From positions 1-59,498 of the forward strand of contig NZ_JAILPX010000087.1 in assembly GCF_024699275.1 (NCBI RefSeq): a DNA stretch of 59,498 nucleotides, in the 5' to 3' direction. Shown in pieces: positions 25,075 to 33,814 of this stretch. Each line of letters opens with the position of its first letter. Position 1 is the first letter of the stretch. Both the position numbers and the translations under genes were made by a program. The notes under the pieces were generated by a model. The model was not told the origin of the DNA. It ran no database searches and worked only from the letters and a program-made list of their open reading frames with translations. This DNA is from Selenomonas sp. GTDB lineage: Bacteria; Bacillota_C; Negativicutes; Selenomonadales; Selenomonadaceae.

Positions 25075-25788
25075 ATGAAGAACAGATTAGCCCCAATCAA
25101 GCTTGACAGCTACCAGCCTCTCCGGGAAGTGGTATGTGAATCCCTGCGGGAGGCCATTCGGAATGGTGTTCTGCGTCCTGGTGAACGCGTTATGGAAATC
25201 CAGTTGGCCGAAGAGTTAGGCGTCAGCCGTACACCCGTAAGGGAAGCTCTTCGCAAGCTGGAGTTAGAGGGCTATGTGGTGATGATGCCTCGTCGGGGCA
25301 CCTATGTGGCCAGCATGTCCATTCGGGATATCAATGAAATCTTTGAGATTCGTACAGCACTGGAATCCCTGTCTAATGGGTTGGCGGCTGACCATATTAC
25401 CGATGAAGAACTGGAACATTTGCAGCGTCTGTTGGTGATTATCGGTGGTTACATCAAGGAAGGTAATATTGATAAGATTGTGGAAACGGATATCGAGTTC
25501 CATGACACCATGTACCATGCTGCCCGCAATGAGCGCCTGGTGGGGGTTATCTCCAATCTTCGGGATCAGCTCACGCGTTTCCGTACGCTGTCCATGTCTT
25601 ATCCTGGTCGTCTAGAGGAGACGCTGGAAGAACATCGCCTGATTGTTGAGGCTATTGCTAATGGGGACCGTAAGACTGCCAGCAAGGCGGCGGAGCGTCA
25701 TATGGAAAATTCAGAGAAAACACTGCTGAAGGCCATGGAAGCTTTGGAAGCTGAAAAAAAAGCCAAGGCCAAAAAAGCGAAAAAATAA
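25075..25788 (+). CDS. GntR-family (FCD domain) transcriptional regulator
   Basis: This 237-residue protein has AGAGGTAGG before its ATG. The winged helix spans residues about 15-75 (VVCESLREAIRNGVLRPGERVMEIQLAEELGVSRTPVREALRKLELEGYV), followed by the all-helical FCD ligand domain (ADHITDEELEHLQRLL, ETDIEFHDTMYHAARNERL, EEHRLIVEAIANGD), which has the metal-ligand Asp/His pattern of the family. The tail is Lys/Ala-rich. It lies between ispE and glmU and is probably co-transcribed with them; its effector and targets are unknown. Confidence 0.92.
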   Translation: MKNRLAPIKLDSYQPLREVVCESLREAIRNGVLRPGERVMEIQLAEELGVSRTPVREALRKLELEGYVVMMPRRGTYVASMSIRDINEIFEIRTALESLSNGLAADHITDEELEHLQRLLVIIGGYIKEGNIDKIVETDIEFHDTMYHAARNERLVGVISNLRDQLTRFRTLSMSYPGRLEETLEEHRLIVEAIANGDRKTASKAAERHMENSEKTLLKAMEALEAEKKAKAKKAKK

Positions 25789-25810
25789 TCATTAAGGAGA
25801 CAAAAATAAA

Positions 25811-27175
25811 ATGTCAGATTTAGTAACGGTAATTCTTGCTGCTGGTAAGGGGACGCGCATGAAGTCAAAGCTGCCCAAGGTTCTGCACAAAGCAGCTGGC
25901 AAGTCCATGGTGCAACATGTCATCGATGCAGCTAAGGCTGCTGGTGCCAAGCGTAATATTGTGGTAACGGGATTCGGCGGTGCTGAGGTGCGCAAGGCGC
26001 TGGGTAGCGAGATTGAATTTGCTGAGCAGAAGGAACAGCTGGGCACAGGCCATGCTGTTCTGCAGACGGCAGATCTCTTAAAGAACGAACAGGGGACGGT
26101 TATGGTCCTCTGTGGGGATACGCCGCTGCTTACCGGAGCGCTGCTGAAAAATCTCTATGTATCTCATGTGGAGGCTAAGGCTAAGGCTACGGTGCTGACG
26201 GCAATCATGCCGGATGCCACGGGCTATGGCCGCATTATCCGTGCTGAGGATGGCAGCGTGCTGAAAATCGTCGAACATAAGGATGCTACAGAAGCAGAAC
26301 GGGCAGTAAAGGAAGTAAACTCCGGTATTTACTGCTTCGATGCCCAGGCTCTTTTTGCTTCGTTAAAGCAGGTTACCAATGACAACGCTCAGGGTGAGTA
26401 TTATCTGCCGGATGTTTTGGAAATCCTTCAGAAACAGGGGGAAAAGATCTGGGCTGTAGCTGCTGATGATTATGAATCCACCTTGGGCATCAATTCCCGT
26501 CTGCAGCTTTCCGGGGCAGAAAAAATCCTGCGCCGCCGCAAAAATGAAGAGTTGATGGCTGAAGGCGTCACCATTATGGATCCGGATACTACCTATGTGG
26601 ATGCAGATGTTCAGATTGGACGGGATACGGTGATTTATCCCCAGACCTGGATTGAAGGCGCAACGGTTATTGGCGAGGATTGCGAAGTAGGGCCCTGTGT
26701 CCGCCTGCAGAATGTCAAGATGGGGAATCGGGTTACGGGGCAGTTTGGCTATTACCATGACTGTGTCGTAGATGATGGTGTTATTTTAGGTCAATTCAAT
26801 CACATCCGTCCGGATTCGCATCTGCTGTCTGGAGTAAAGATGGGGAACTTCGTGGAAGTCAAGAATTCGGTTATCGGTGAGGGTTCAAAATTGCCGCATC
26901 TTTCCTATATCGGTGATACGGATATGGGCTCTGGAGTCAATATGGGCTGTGGTACGATTACCGTTAATTATGATGGCAAGACCAAATTCCGTACGAAGAT
27001 TGGCAATGATGCTTTCGTAGGCTGCAACTCCAATCTGGTGGCACCGGTGGAAGTAGAGGATGGTGCCTATATTGGTGCTGGCTCTACCATTACCAAAACC
27101 GTTCCCAAGAATACGCTGGCTATTGCCCGGGCCCGTCAGAAGAATATCGAAGGCTGGGCGGATAAACGCAAGTAA
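25811..27175 (+). CDS. glmU: Bifunctional UDP-N-acetylglucosamine pyrophosphorylase / glucosamine-1-phosphate acetyltransferase
   Basis: This protein has 454 residues, the normal GlmU length. The N-terminal uridylyltransferase domain begins VILAAGKGTRMKSKLPKVLHK, with EQLGTGHAV and VLCGDTPLL. From about residue 250 a left-handed beta-helix acetyltransferase domain follows (hexapeptide repeats, NFVEVKNSVIGEGSK, GCGTITVNYDGK). It makes UDP-GlcNAc for peptidoglycan and lipopolysaccharide. It lies 22 bases after gntR with AAGGAGA before its ATG; prs follows under its own promoter. Confidence 0.97.
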   Translation: MSDLVTVILAAGKGTRMKSKLPKVLHKAAGKSMVQHVIDAAKAAGAKRNIVVTGFGGAEVRKALGSEIEFAEQKEQLGTGHAVLQTADLLKNEQGTVMVLCGDTPLLTGALLKNLYVSHVEAKAKATVLTAIMPDATGYGRIIRAEDGSVLKIVEHKDATEAERAVKEVNSGIYCFDAQALFASLKQVTNDNAQGEYYLPDVLEILQKQGEKIWAVAADDYESTLGINSRLQLSGAEKILRRRKNEELMAEGVTIMDPDTTYVDADVQIGRDTVIYPQTWIEGATVIGEDCEVGPCVRLQNVKMGNRVTGQFGYYHDCVVDDGVILGQFNHIRPDSHLLSGVKMGNFVEVKNSVIGEGSKLPHLSYIGDTDMGSGVNMGCGTITVNYDGKTKFRTKIGNDAFVGCNSNLVAPVEVEDGAYIGAGSTITKTVPKNTLAIARARQKNIEGWADKRK

Positions 27176-27231
27176 TTCGATATTCAGGAAATAAACAATC
27201 GTAAATAAAGCTTTATGTTAAATACAAACAG

Positions 27232-27270
27232 TGCTATACTGTTGTAGATAGAAAGTGATACATATCACTT
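27232..27270 (+). promoter_or_regulatory. Extended -10 promoter and 18-bp palindromic operator of prs
   Basis: TGC-TATACT (27232-27240) is an extended -10 with a poor -35. Starting 13 bases after it lies the perfect palindrome AAGTGATACATATCACTT (27253-27270), which includes GTGATACATATCAC, close to Crp/Fnr-type sites. Being just downstream of the predicted start, it fits a repressor site or a 5' hairpin. Confidence 0.6.
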
Positions 27271-27323
27271 CCCAAAGAAGAGTTCATTGGTAGGAAAAGA
27301 AAGATTTGGAGGATTTTTACAAA

Positions 27324-28271
27324 ATGGCTTTAGACACTGGAAACTTATGCATCCTGACCGGTAACGCTAATCCGGAGCTGGCAAAAGAGATTGCTGACCA
27401 CATTGGTGTGAATCTTTGTGATGCATATGTCGGTCATTTCAACAACGGTGAAACGCAGGTAATGATCAGTGAAAGCATCCGTGGTAAGGATATTTTCATT
27501 ATTCAGCCGACTTCGTATCCGGTAAACGACAATCTGATGGAACTGCTCATTATGGCAGATGCCTGCAAACGTGCATCTGCTCATAGTGTAACGGCGGTTG
27601 TTCCTTACTACGCTTATGCCCGTCAGGATCGTAAGACCCGCGGCCGTGAGCCCATTTCCGCAAAGTTGGTGGCCAACCTGATGACTACGGCTGGTGTTAC
27701 CCGTGTTGTTACTGTAGACCTCCATGCTGGCCAGATTCAGGGTTTCTTTGACATCCCTGTGGATCATCTGGCAGCAGCTCCCGTCATTGCCAATTACTTC
27801 CGCTCGCAGAAGCTGGAAGACGTGGTGGTGGTTTCTCCTGATCTGGGCGGCGTAACCCGTGCCCGTGTGCTGGCGGATCATCTCCATGCTCCAATCGCGA
27901 TTATTGAAAAGCGTCGTCCGCAGCCGGGCTGCGCTGAGGTTATGAATCTTATCGGCGATGTGGAGGGCAAGACGGCTATCATCATTGACGATATTGTCGA
28001 TACGGCGGGGTCTCTTTGTGAAGGTGCTAAGGCATTGGAGAAGCGTGGTGCTAAACGTGTATTCGCATCCTGCTCCCATGCAATCCTCAGCGATCCGGCT
28101 GTACAGCGCATCAACGATTCCTGCATTGAAAAGCTGGTTATCACCAATACGATTCCCGTGCCGCCGGAGAAGCAGTCTGACAAGATTGTCGCTCTGTCTC
28201 TGGCTGATGCTATCGGTGATGTAATCATGCGTATTCAGAGTCATCGCTCTGTGAGCCAGCTCTTCCGTTAA
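27324..28271 (+). CDS. prs: Ribose-phosphate pyrophosphokinase
   Basis: From ATG 27324 (GGAGG at 27308-27312) the protein has 315 residues. It has the Prs landmarks [37 protein letters not shown], the [16 protein letters not shown] flexible loop, and the PRPP signature [15 protein letters not shown] near residue 220. It makes PRPP from ribose 5-phosphate and ATP for purine, pyrimidine, NAD, His and Trp synthesis. It has its own promoter with a palindromic operator and is followed by a terminator. Confidence 0.97.
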   Translation: MALDTGNLCILTGNANPELAKEIADHIGVNLCDAYVGHFNNGETQVMISESIRGKDIFIIQPTSYPVNDNLMELLIMADACKRASAHSVTAVVPYYAYARQDRKTRGREPISAKLVANLMTTAGVTRVVTVDLHAGQIQGFFDIPVDHLAAAPVIANYFRSQKLEDVVVVSPDLGGVTRARVLADHLHAPIAIIEKRRPQPGCAEVMNLIGDVEGKTAIIIDDIVDTAGSLCEGAKALEKRGAKRVFASCSHAILSDPAVQRINDSCIEKLVITNTIPVPPEKQSDKIVALSLADAIGDVIMRIQSHRSVSQLFR

Positions 28272-28300
28272 TATCAATAGGGATTGGGAAGAAGCAGTTA

Positions 28301-28328
28301 AAAGCCCCCCTTGCGGGGGCTTTTTTTT
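28301..28328 (+). terminator. Terminator after prs
   Basis: AAAGCCCCC (28301-28309) pairs with GGGGGCTTT (28315-28323) around a short loop, followed by more T (eight T in all). Confidence 0.9.
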
Positions 28329-28352
28329 ACGATTATGGGAAGGGGGATTATC

Positions 28353-29027
28353 TTGCCTGCAGAATTTGTGGATTTATTTACCCGTCATTTTGATTTTTGG
28401 CCGCAGTTATCCGCCGCAGAAAAAGAACTATTGTTAGAGGGAACGCATGTGGTTCATTATCCCAAGGGGACGCATGTTCATCAGGGGGCCTTGGATTGTA
28501 TCGGTGTCCATCTGCTAAAAAAGGGGCAGTTACGGGTGTATACCATGTCAGAGGATGGACGGGAAGTGACTTTGTACCGTCTCTTTGCCGATGATGTGGG
28601 AATTTTATCAGCCCCTTGTGTTTTGGAATCTTTGACTTTTGAAGTCTATGTAGATGCCGAGGAGGATACCGAGGCTTTACTGATTAAGTCACCGACCTTT
28701 CGTAAATTATCGGACATGAACATTCATGTCCGGGCCTATGGCTACCAGGTGGCTACACGTCGTCTGTCGGATATGCTATGGAAAATGCAGCAGGTACTTT
28801 TCCTGTCAGCAGATCGCCGTTTTGCCATTTTTTTATTGGAGGAAAGTGAGCAAAATGGTTCAGCCGAGATTCATCTTACCCATGAACAGATTGCCCGTTA
28901 TATGGGGACTGCCCGGGAAGTGGTCAGCCGCATGGTCAAATACTTTAATCAAGAGGGGTGGATTAAGAATTCGCGGGGGTGTATCAGAATCCTTAATCGT
29001 GAAGCATTAGAAAAATTAAAGGGATAA
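28353..29027 (+). CDS. Crp/Fnr-family transcriptional regulator
   Basis: TTG 28353, six bases after AGGGGG, gives 224 residues; ATG 28335 lies closer to the prs terminator and has no ribosome site. Residues about 15-130 form a cyclic-nucleotide-type beta barrel (VVHYPKGTHVHQGALDCIGVHLLKKGQLRVYTMSEDGREVTLYRLFADDVGI). Residues 150-224 are the HTH_Crp winged helix with THEQIARYMGTAREVVSRMVKYF. No Cys cluster for an Fnr-type iron-sulfur centre is visible in the N-terminus. Targets are unknown; the Crp-like palindrome before prs is a candidate. It is monocistronic, with terminators on both sides. Confidence 0.92.
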   Translation: MPAEFVDLFTRHFDFWPQLSAAEKELLLEGTHVVHYPKGTHVHQGALDCIGVHLLKKGQLRVYTMSEDGREVTLYRLFADDVGILSAPCVLESLTFEVYVDAEEDTEALLIKSPTFRKLSDMNIHVRAYGYQVATRRLSDMLWKMQQVLFLSADRRFAIFLLEESEQNGSAEIHLTHEQIARYMGTAREVVSRMVKYFNQEGWIKNSRGCIRILNREALEKLKG

Positions 29028-29030
29028 TTA

Positions 29031-29066
29031 AAAAATCGCCGTAAGAACGCATTACGGCGATTTTTT
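29031..29066. terminator. Terminator after the Crp/Fnr gene
   Basis: AAAAATCGCCGTAA pairs with TTACGGCGATTTTT around GAACGCA; A- and T-tracts on either side allow use in both directions, including by the minus-strand tRNA-Ala transcript. Confidence 0.85.
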
Positions 29067-29118
29067 GTGGTATTTTCGCAATAAAAACGGCCACATACCG
29101 TGACCGTAAAATTTTCTA

Positions 29119-29194
<76 letters not shown>

Positions 29195-29352
29195 ATAGGT
29201 TGTGTTTCCGCTCGTGCGTCATCAACGAATATTAGTATACGAGATAATAATGTTCTTGTCAATACTAATTTTAACTTTTCCCGAATTTTTTTCATTGTCG
29301 AAATATGGTACAATGGAAGCACAGATGTTTATGTAAGAGGAGAATAGGATTA

Positions 29353-30246
29353 ATGGAAAAACAGGATATTCCCAATTTGCAATGGTTCCCAGGGCATATG
29401 AAAAAAGCCCAACGGTTGATTGAGGAAAATTTGAAATTGGTAGATGTGGTCATTGAGCTTTTGGATGCCCGGATTCCCTTGAGCAGTGCCAATCCTATGA
29501 TGGCGGAAATCATTAAGGGGAAACCCCGCATGATTGCCTTAAACAAGGTGGATTTGGCGGATAGTGCCAGCACCAAGAAATGGTTGGAATATTTCAAGGG
29601 ACAGAGTGTTCCGGCGGTAGCCATTGACTCTATGAAGGGGAAGGGCATGAAGCAGCTGGTTAAGGTGGCTGAGGAACTGGCTCGTCCCAAGACGGAAAAA
29701 TTTGTCAGCAAGGGGGCTAAGCCCCGGGCAGCCCGCTGTATGATTCTGGGAATACCCAATGTGGGTAAGTCTTCGCTGATTAACCGACTGGCTGGAGCTG
29801 TTAAGGCTAAGGCTGCTGATAAACCAGGAGTGACCAGGGCCAAGCAGTGGATTAAGATTGGCACAAATCTTGATTTACTGGATACCCCGGGGATTCTCTG
29901 GCCGAAGTTTGAGGATCAGACTGTGGGCTTGAAACTGGCCTTTACAGGTGCCATCAATGATGATATTTATGATCGGGAACAGGTGACGGCGCTGCTCTTG
30001 GAAATTATGCGCCGGGATTACCCGGAGCGCCTGGCAGAGCGTTTCAAGCTTACAGGTGAGGTACCGGAACAGGGATTGGAAATCCTGGAACTTATCGGTC
30101 GCAAGCGGGGGTGTCTTGTCAAGGGCGGCGTTGTGGATTTAGAAAAGGCGCAGAATATTGTACTCAATGAGTTTCGGTCAGGGAAACTGGGCCTGGTGAC
30201 TTTAGATGAAGTGCCTGCAGAAGATGGGGAAAAAAACATTGAATGA
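29353..30246 (+). CDS. rbgA: Ribosome biogenesis GTPase RbgA (YlqF)
   Basis: From ATG 29353 (AGAGGAG upstream) the protein has 297 residues. It is a circularly permuted GTPase: the G4 motif LNKVDLAD (near residue 62) comes before G1 GIPNVGKSSLINRLAG (near 135) and G3 DTPGILWP (near 180). It starts NLQWFPGHMKKAQRLIEENLKLVDVVIELLDARIP, diagnostic for YlqF/RbgA. It assists late 50S subunit assembly. Its 3' end overlaps rnhB by 23 bases, the same neighbour as in Bacillus. Confidence 0.96.
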   Translation: MEKQDIPNLQWFPGHMKKAQRLIEENLKLVDVVIELLDARIPLSSANPMMAEIIKGKPRMIALNKVDLADSASTKKWLEYFKGQSVPAVAIDSMKGKGMKQLVKVAEELARPKTEKFVSKGAKPRAARCMILGIPNVGKSSLINRLAGAVKAKAADKPGVTRAKQWIKIGTNLDLLDTPGILWPKFEDQTVGLKLAFTGAINDDIYDREQVTALLLEIMRRDYPERLAERFKLTGEVPEQGLEILELIGRKRGCLVKGGVVDLEKAQNIVLNEFRSGKLGLVTLDEVPAEDGEKNIE

Positions 30247-31027
30247 ATTAAAGAAATATACGATAAAACAAGTAGAGGAGATTTTTGCCCAGGGGCAGGT
30301 GAAGAAAGATTTTTTATCTGCCTGTGCCAATGACAGCCGTAAAGCTGTGGGAACATTGTTGCGTCGTTATCAGCGGCAACAGGCAGATCGGGAACGGGTG
30401 TCTGCGCTTTATCAATATGAACGGCAGTTTTGGGCACAAGACTATGAAGTGGTGGCCGGGGTGGATGAAGCTGGGCGGGGGCCGTTGGCTGGCCCGGTTT
30501 CTGTGGCAGCTGTCATTCTGCCCCATGATTTATATTTGCCGAAAATCAACGATTCTAAGAAAATTTCGGCTAAGGTCCGGGAAGAACTCTACGATGAGAT
30601 TATGAATAAGGCACTGGCCGTTAAAGCTGTTTTTATAGATGCCAAGACCATAGACCGGGTCAATATCTATCAAGCAACCATCAACGGTATGTACGAATCT
30701 ATTTTCGGGTTATCGCCAGCACCACAGGCTGTGCTGATTGATGCTGTGAAACTGGAAAATCTGGATGTGCCTTCCATGTCCATCATTAAAGGGGACGCCA
30801 AATCAGCCTCTATTGCAGCGGCTTCTATTATAGCTAAGGTCAATCGAGACCGACTGATGGAGCGGTATGATCAAGAATATCCGCAGTATGGTTTTGCCCA
30901 CCACAAGGGCTATGGTACGACAGAACACATTGCTGCTTTACGGCAGTATGGTCCCTGTCCGATTCACCGCCAATCCTTTGAGCCAGTCCGTTCGCTGGTG
31001 GATGTAGGGAGGCAGGTGTCGTTTTAG
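30224..31027 (+). CDS. rnhB: Ribonuclease HII
   Basis: ATG 30224 gives 267 residues; it has only a weak AGAAG in front and lies within the end of rbgA, so translation may be coupled. The first about 70 residues are a charged extension (LKKYTIKQVEEIFAQGQVKKDF) found in Firmicutes RNase HII. The catalytic core has GVDEAGRGPLAGPVSVAAVIL (first Asp-Glu), INDSKKISAKVRE, LIDAVKL and IKGDAKSASIAAASIIAKVNRD. It removes RNA from RNA-DNA hybrids and misincorporated ribonucleotides. Confidence 0.96.
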   Translation: MGKKTLNELKKYTIKQVEEIFAQGQVKKDFLSACANDSRKAVGTLLRRYQRQQADRERVSALYQYERQFWAQDYEVVAGVDEAGRGPLAGPVSVAAVILPHDLYLPKINDSKKISAKVREELYDEIMNKALAVKAVFIDAKTIDRVNIYQATINGMYESIFGLSPAPQAVLIDAVKLENLDVPSMSIIKGDAKSASIAAASIIAKVNRDRLMERYDQEYPQYGFAHHKGYGTTEHIAALRQYGPCPIHRQSFEPVRSLVDVGRQVSF

Positions 31028-31062
31028 AAAATGATGATCGTTTAGAGAAGGTGTGATGGGAA

Positions 31063-33375
31063 ATGCCAATGGAAGCCTCAATGAATGTGGGAATCCGTCC
31101 TATAGAACGTCCCCAAGCCTCTGGTGCAGGCGAAGGTGTTGGTCGTCGGGGTGATGGCGGAGGCTCATCGGCGGCATTTAGTCCCAAGACCAATGTGGCT
31201 ATTCAAAATGCTGTGGATGATATGGCCGGTATTTTGAGTAAAATTGCCAGCAATCAGACTGATGCTGTTGAAAAAATGCCTGTTGATTTGCAGAAGCTCA
31301 TCCAAAATGTTATGAAACAGGCGTTTTCGCTGGAAGAAACTTTGGCACAGGGGTTGGGAAGTACTTTGGAAAGCCAGCGCTTTTCGATGGAACAGTTAAG
31401 CGCTTTTTCCCGGATGCTGACGCAGATGGGAAAAATGATGGATAGGGGCATGAACCTGGAGGTTAGTGATACCATGCAGGTCCTGTTGACTAATCTCAAG
31501 ACTTTAGTCAATACGGACCAAGGGGCTTCCTTAGAGCCTGTGTTGCTGACCAAGGCTGCGTTTGAATTACTGGACAATAAGCCCTTAGCGGAACTTCCTA
31601 AGGAAATACAACAATTGTTATTGACGCTGCAACCGCAGGGAATAGTTCAGCCTTTAGCGACAGGTGAGAGTAATTCCCTCCAATTTTTGCAACAATTGGT
31701 GCAGTATTTTATGCCTCGGCCCGCTGGTGGCGGAGAAAATGGTGCTGTAGTTTCCAGTCAGCAGATGATGCAAAATGGACAGGCGCTGGCAGGAGGAAAT
31801 GTCCAGACGGCAGCAGGGCAGAATATGGCTAGTCAGAATATGACTGGTCCAGTGGGAAGTGGCGCGATGCAGGCGAATGCAGGCCAGGCTGGAGAAGCAA
31901 TGCCCCAGACTATTCCTAGTGGAGCTGGCCAGCAGGTGCAGTCCGGTCAGCAGGTGATGCAAAATGGACAGACGCTGGCAGGAGGAAACGTCCAGACGGC
32001 AGCAGGGCAGAATATGGCTAGTCAGAATATGACTGGTCCAGTGGGAAGTGGCGCGATGCAGGCGAATGCAGGCCAGGCTGGAGGAGCGATGCCCCAGACT
32101 GTTTCCAATGGAGCTGGCCAGCAGGCGCAGTCCGGTCAGCAGGTGATGCAAAATGGACAGACGCTGGCAGGAGGAAATGTCCAGACGGCAGCTAGTCAGA
32201 ATATGACTGGTCCAGTGGGAAGTAGCGCGATGCAGGCGAATGCAGGCCAGGCTGGAGAAGCAATGCCCCAGACTGTTTCCAGTGGAGCTGGTCAGCAGGT
32301 GCAGTCCGGTCAACAGATGATGCAAAATGGACAGACGCTGACAGGAGGAAATGTCCAGACGGCAGCTAGTCAGAATATGGCTAGTCAGAATATGGCTAGT
32401 CAGAATATGGCTGGTCAGGCGGGAACTGGCACAATGCAGGCAAACGCTGGTCAGACAGGAGAAGCAATGCCCCAGACTGTTTCCCATGGAGCTGGCCAGC
32501 AGGCGCAGTCCGGTCAGCAGATGGTGCAAAACGGACAGTCGATGTTTGCTGGCAAGGGACAGGTATCTTCCACTGAAATGGGGCAACAGGCTCGTCCGCA
32601 ACAGGCTGCCATGCAACAGGCTAAGAATGAGCTGATGAATCAGATGCTGGAAAATACGCCGCAGACCATGAATGCTTTGCGGGATTTGGCTCAACTCCTG
32701 CTGGAGGATGGCAATCTAACCCAAAAGGATGCCTTACTGATGAAGAGTTTTGTCAACGGTAAGGAAGCGCTTTTAAGTGCTAAGGAAGCCCAGCAGCTGC
32801 AACAGTTGATTCGCCTTTGCCAGGCCAATGTGCCGGCTACCATACAGCAGGCAGCATTGCAGCAGAATATTCCCGATTTGCCAAGGCTTTGGGCTTTTAT
32901 GCAGCTTTGTGATATGGCCTATACCCGGAATATGACTTCCCGGCAGCTCAAGAAAGCGGGCAAGGATGTGGCGGCGTTTGTGCTTTCTATGCGTGGCTCT
33001 ATGGAAGGGGATAATAGCATTGTCCCCGGACAGCGTTCCTTAAATTTCATGATGCCGATGTATATGGGAGAGGAGAGTACTTATCCGGCGTATATCCATG
33101 TCTATGATGAGAAGCAGCCGGACCCGGAAACGGGGGAAATGAAAAAGGAAACCTGGTTGCGGCTTTGCGTGCTGACGGATAATATCGGTGCGGTGGAGTT
33201 GACCTGTCGGGTCTATCAGGAAAATCAGTTGGATATGCGGCTCTTCTTTTCCAGTACGGAAACGGCAAATGAATTCCGGGCGGAGGCCGATGCTTTGCGT
33301 GGGTCTTTGCAGGATAGCAAACTAAAACTCAAGGACTTGAAAATCGGAGCTGTGGGAGAACGACGTTTTATGTAG
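31063..33375 (+). CDS. FliK/YlqG-like protein with a large internal tandem repeat
   Basis: This 770-residue protein occupies the place of Bacillus ylqG, between rnhB and a ylqH-like gene. The N-terminal part (1-220) is helical and Met/Leu/Gln-rich. Residues about 230-500 are a low-complexity Gln/Asn/Gly/Ala/Met repeat region. The C-terminal part (about 520-770) is globular, with AYIHVYDEKQPDPETGEMKKETWLRLCVLTDNIGAVELTCRVYQENQLDMRLFFSS, which fits a Flg_hook-type domain of hook-length control proteins. I infer a FliK-related role in type III-type export or length control; no signal peptide is seen. Repeat copy number may vary between strains. Confidence 0.65.
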   Translation: MPMEASMNVGIRPIERPQASGAGEGVGRRGDGGGSSAAFSPKTNVAIQNAVDDMAGILSKIASNQTDAVEKMPVDLQKLIQNVMKQAFSLEETLAQGLGSTLESQRFSMEQLSAFSRMLTQMGKMMDRGMNLEVSDTMQVLLTNLKTLVNTDQGASLEPVLLTKAAFELLDNKPLAELPKEIQQLLLTLQPQGIVQPLATGESNSLQFLQQLVQYFMPRPAGGGENGAVVSSQQMMQNGQALAGGNVQTAAGQNMASQNMTGPVGSGAMQANAGQAGEAMPQTIPSGAGQQVQSGQQVMQNGQTLAGGNVQTAAGQNMASQNMTGPVGSGAMQANAGQAGGAMPQTVSNGAGQQAQSGQQVMQNGQTLAGGNVQTAASQNMTGPVGSSAMQANAGQAGEAMPQTVSSGAGQQVQSGQQMMQNGQTLTGGNVQTAASQNMASQNMASQNMAGQAGTGTMQANAGQTGEAMPQTVSHGAGQQAQSGQQMVQNGQSMFAGKGQVSSTEMGQQARPQQAAMQQAKNELMNQMLENTPQTMNALRDLAQLLLEDGNLTQKDALLMKSFVNGKEALLSAKEAQQLQQLIRLCQANVPATIQQAALQQNIPDLPRLWAFMQLCDMAYTRNMTSRQLKKAGKDVAAFVLSMRGSMEGDNSIVPGQRSLNFMMPMYMGEESTYPAYIHVYDEKQPDPETGEMKKETWLRLCVLTDNIGAVELTCRVYQENQLDMRLFFSSTETANEFRAEADALRGSLQDSKLKLKDLKIGAVGERRFM
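31762..32545 (+). repeat. Nested in-frame tandem repeat in the FliK-like gene
   Basis: Repeat units start at 31762, 31951, 32140, 32314 and a partial one at 32518, giving lengths of 189, 189, 174 and 204 bases, all multiples of three. Each encodes a variant of QxMQNGQTLAGGNVQTAA, then SQNM units, GPVGSGAMQANAGQAGEAMPQT and GAGQQxQSGQ. Length differences come from copy changes of a 15-base inner unit encoding Ser-Gln-Asn-Met-Ala: the third unit lacks one copy and the fourth has extra copies near 32367-32412. Confidence 0.9.
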
Positions 33376-33392
33376 TTTTCTTAATATTGTCC

Positions 33393-33421
33393 TTGACACA
33401 TGGACTATTGCAGCATAGAAT
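33393..33421 (+). promoter_or_regulatory. Promoter for the ylqH-like-yraN-comM operon
   Basis: TTGACA (33393-33398), 17 bases, TAGAAT (33416-33421), in the gap after the FliK-like gene. Confidence 0.65.
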
Positions 33422-33458
33422 GATAATAGTGAAGGAACACTCGGGCAGGTGAACAGGA

Positions 33459-33791
33459 ATGTTGAAGCAGCAGGTACCACTGAAAACAGAACCGGAAACA
33501 GACCCCAATGCGCCCCAGCAGGCCGTAGCGCTGAAGTATGATATGGAGCGCGATATGGCACCAAAGGTGGTGGCTAAAGGACGGGGGCATGTGGCAGAAA
33601 ATATCCTTGCTGCTGCGCAGAAAAGTGCTGTTCCTGTTTATCAGAATAAAACCCTGGTCAATATGCTGATGGCCTTGGAAATCGATCGGGAGATACCGCC
33701 AGAGCTCTATCGTACCATTGCGGAAGTTATGGCCTATGTTTATCGTATCGATAAGAAAGCAAAGAAAAATCAGCCTGGACCAAAAACGTAG
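33459..33791 (+). CDS. FlhB C-terminal-domain-like protein (YlqH/EscU family)
   Basis: This 110-residue protein matches only the cytoplasmic tail of FlhB/YscU export-switch proteins: QAVALKYDMERDMAPKVVAKGRGHVAENILAAAQKSAVPVYQNKTLVNMLMALEIDREIPPELYRTIAEVMAYVYRID. The membrane domain is absent. The self-cleavage motif NPTH, expected just before AVALKYD, is replaced by NAPQ, so autocleavage should not occur. It pairs with the upstream FliK-like gene as in the Bacillus ylqG-ylqH pair. The role may be a stand-alone switch partner; this is inference. Confidence 0.85.
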   Translation: MLKQQVPLKTEPETDPNAPQQAVALKYDMERDMAPKVVAKGRGHVAENILAAAQKSAVPVYQNKTLVNMLMALEIDREIPPELYRTIAEVMAYVYRIDKKAKKNQPGPKT

Positions 33792-33814
33792 TTTTCGTCG
33801 AGGAAGGGGAGTCT

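Noticed and set aside
31762..32545. Regular repeats considered as a CRISPR array
   Set aside because: Units are about 189 bases, in frame with a protein, and there are no unique spacers of constant length or cas genes.
31654..32694. 346-codon open frame antisense to the FliK-like repeat region
   Set aside because: It is open only because the repeat unit lacks stops on that strand; the product is a Leu/His/Ser repeat with no family resemblance.
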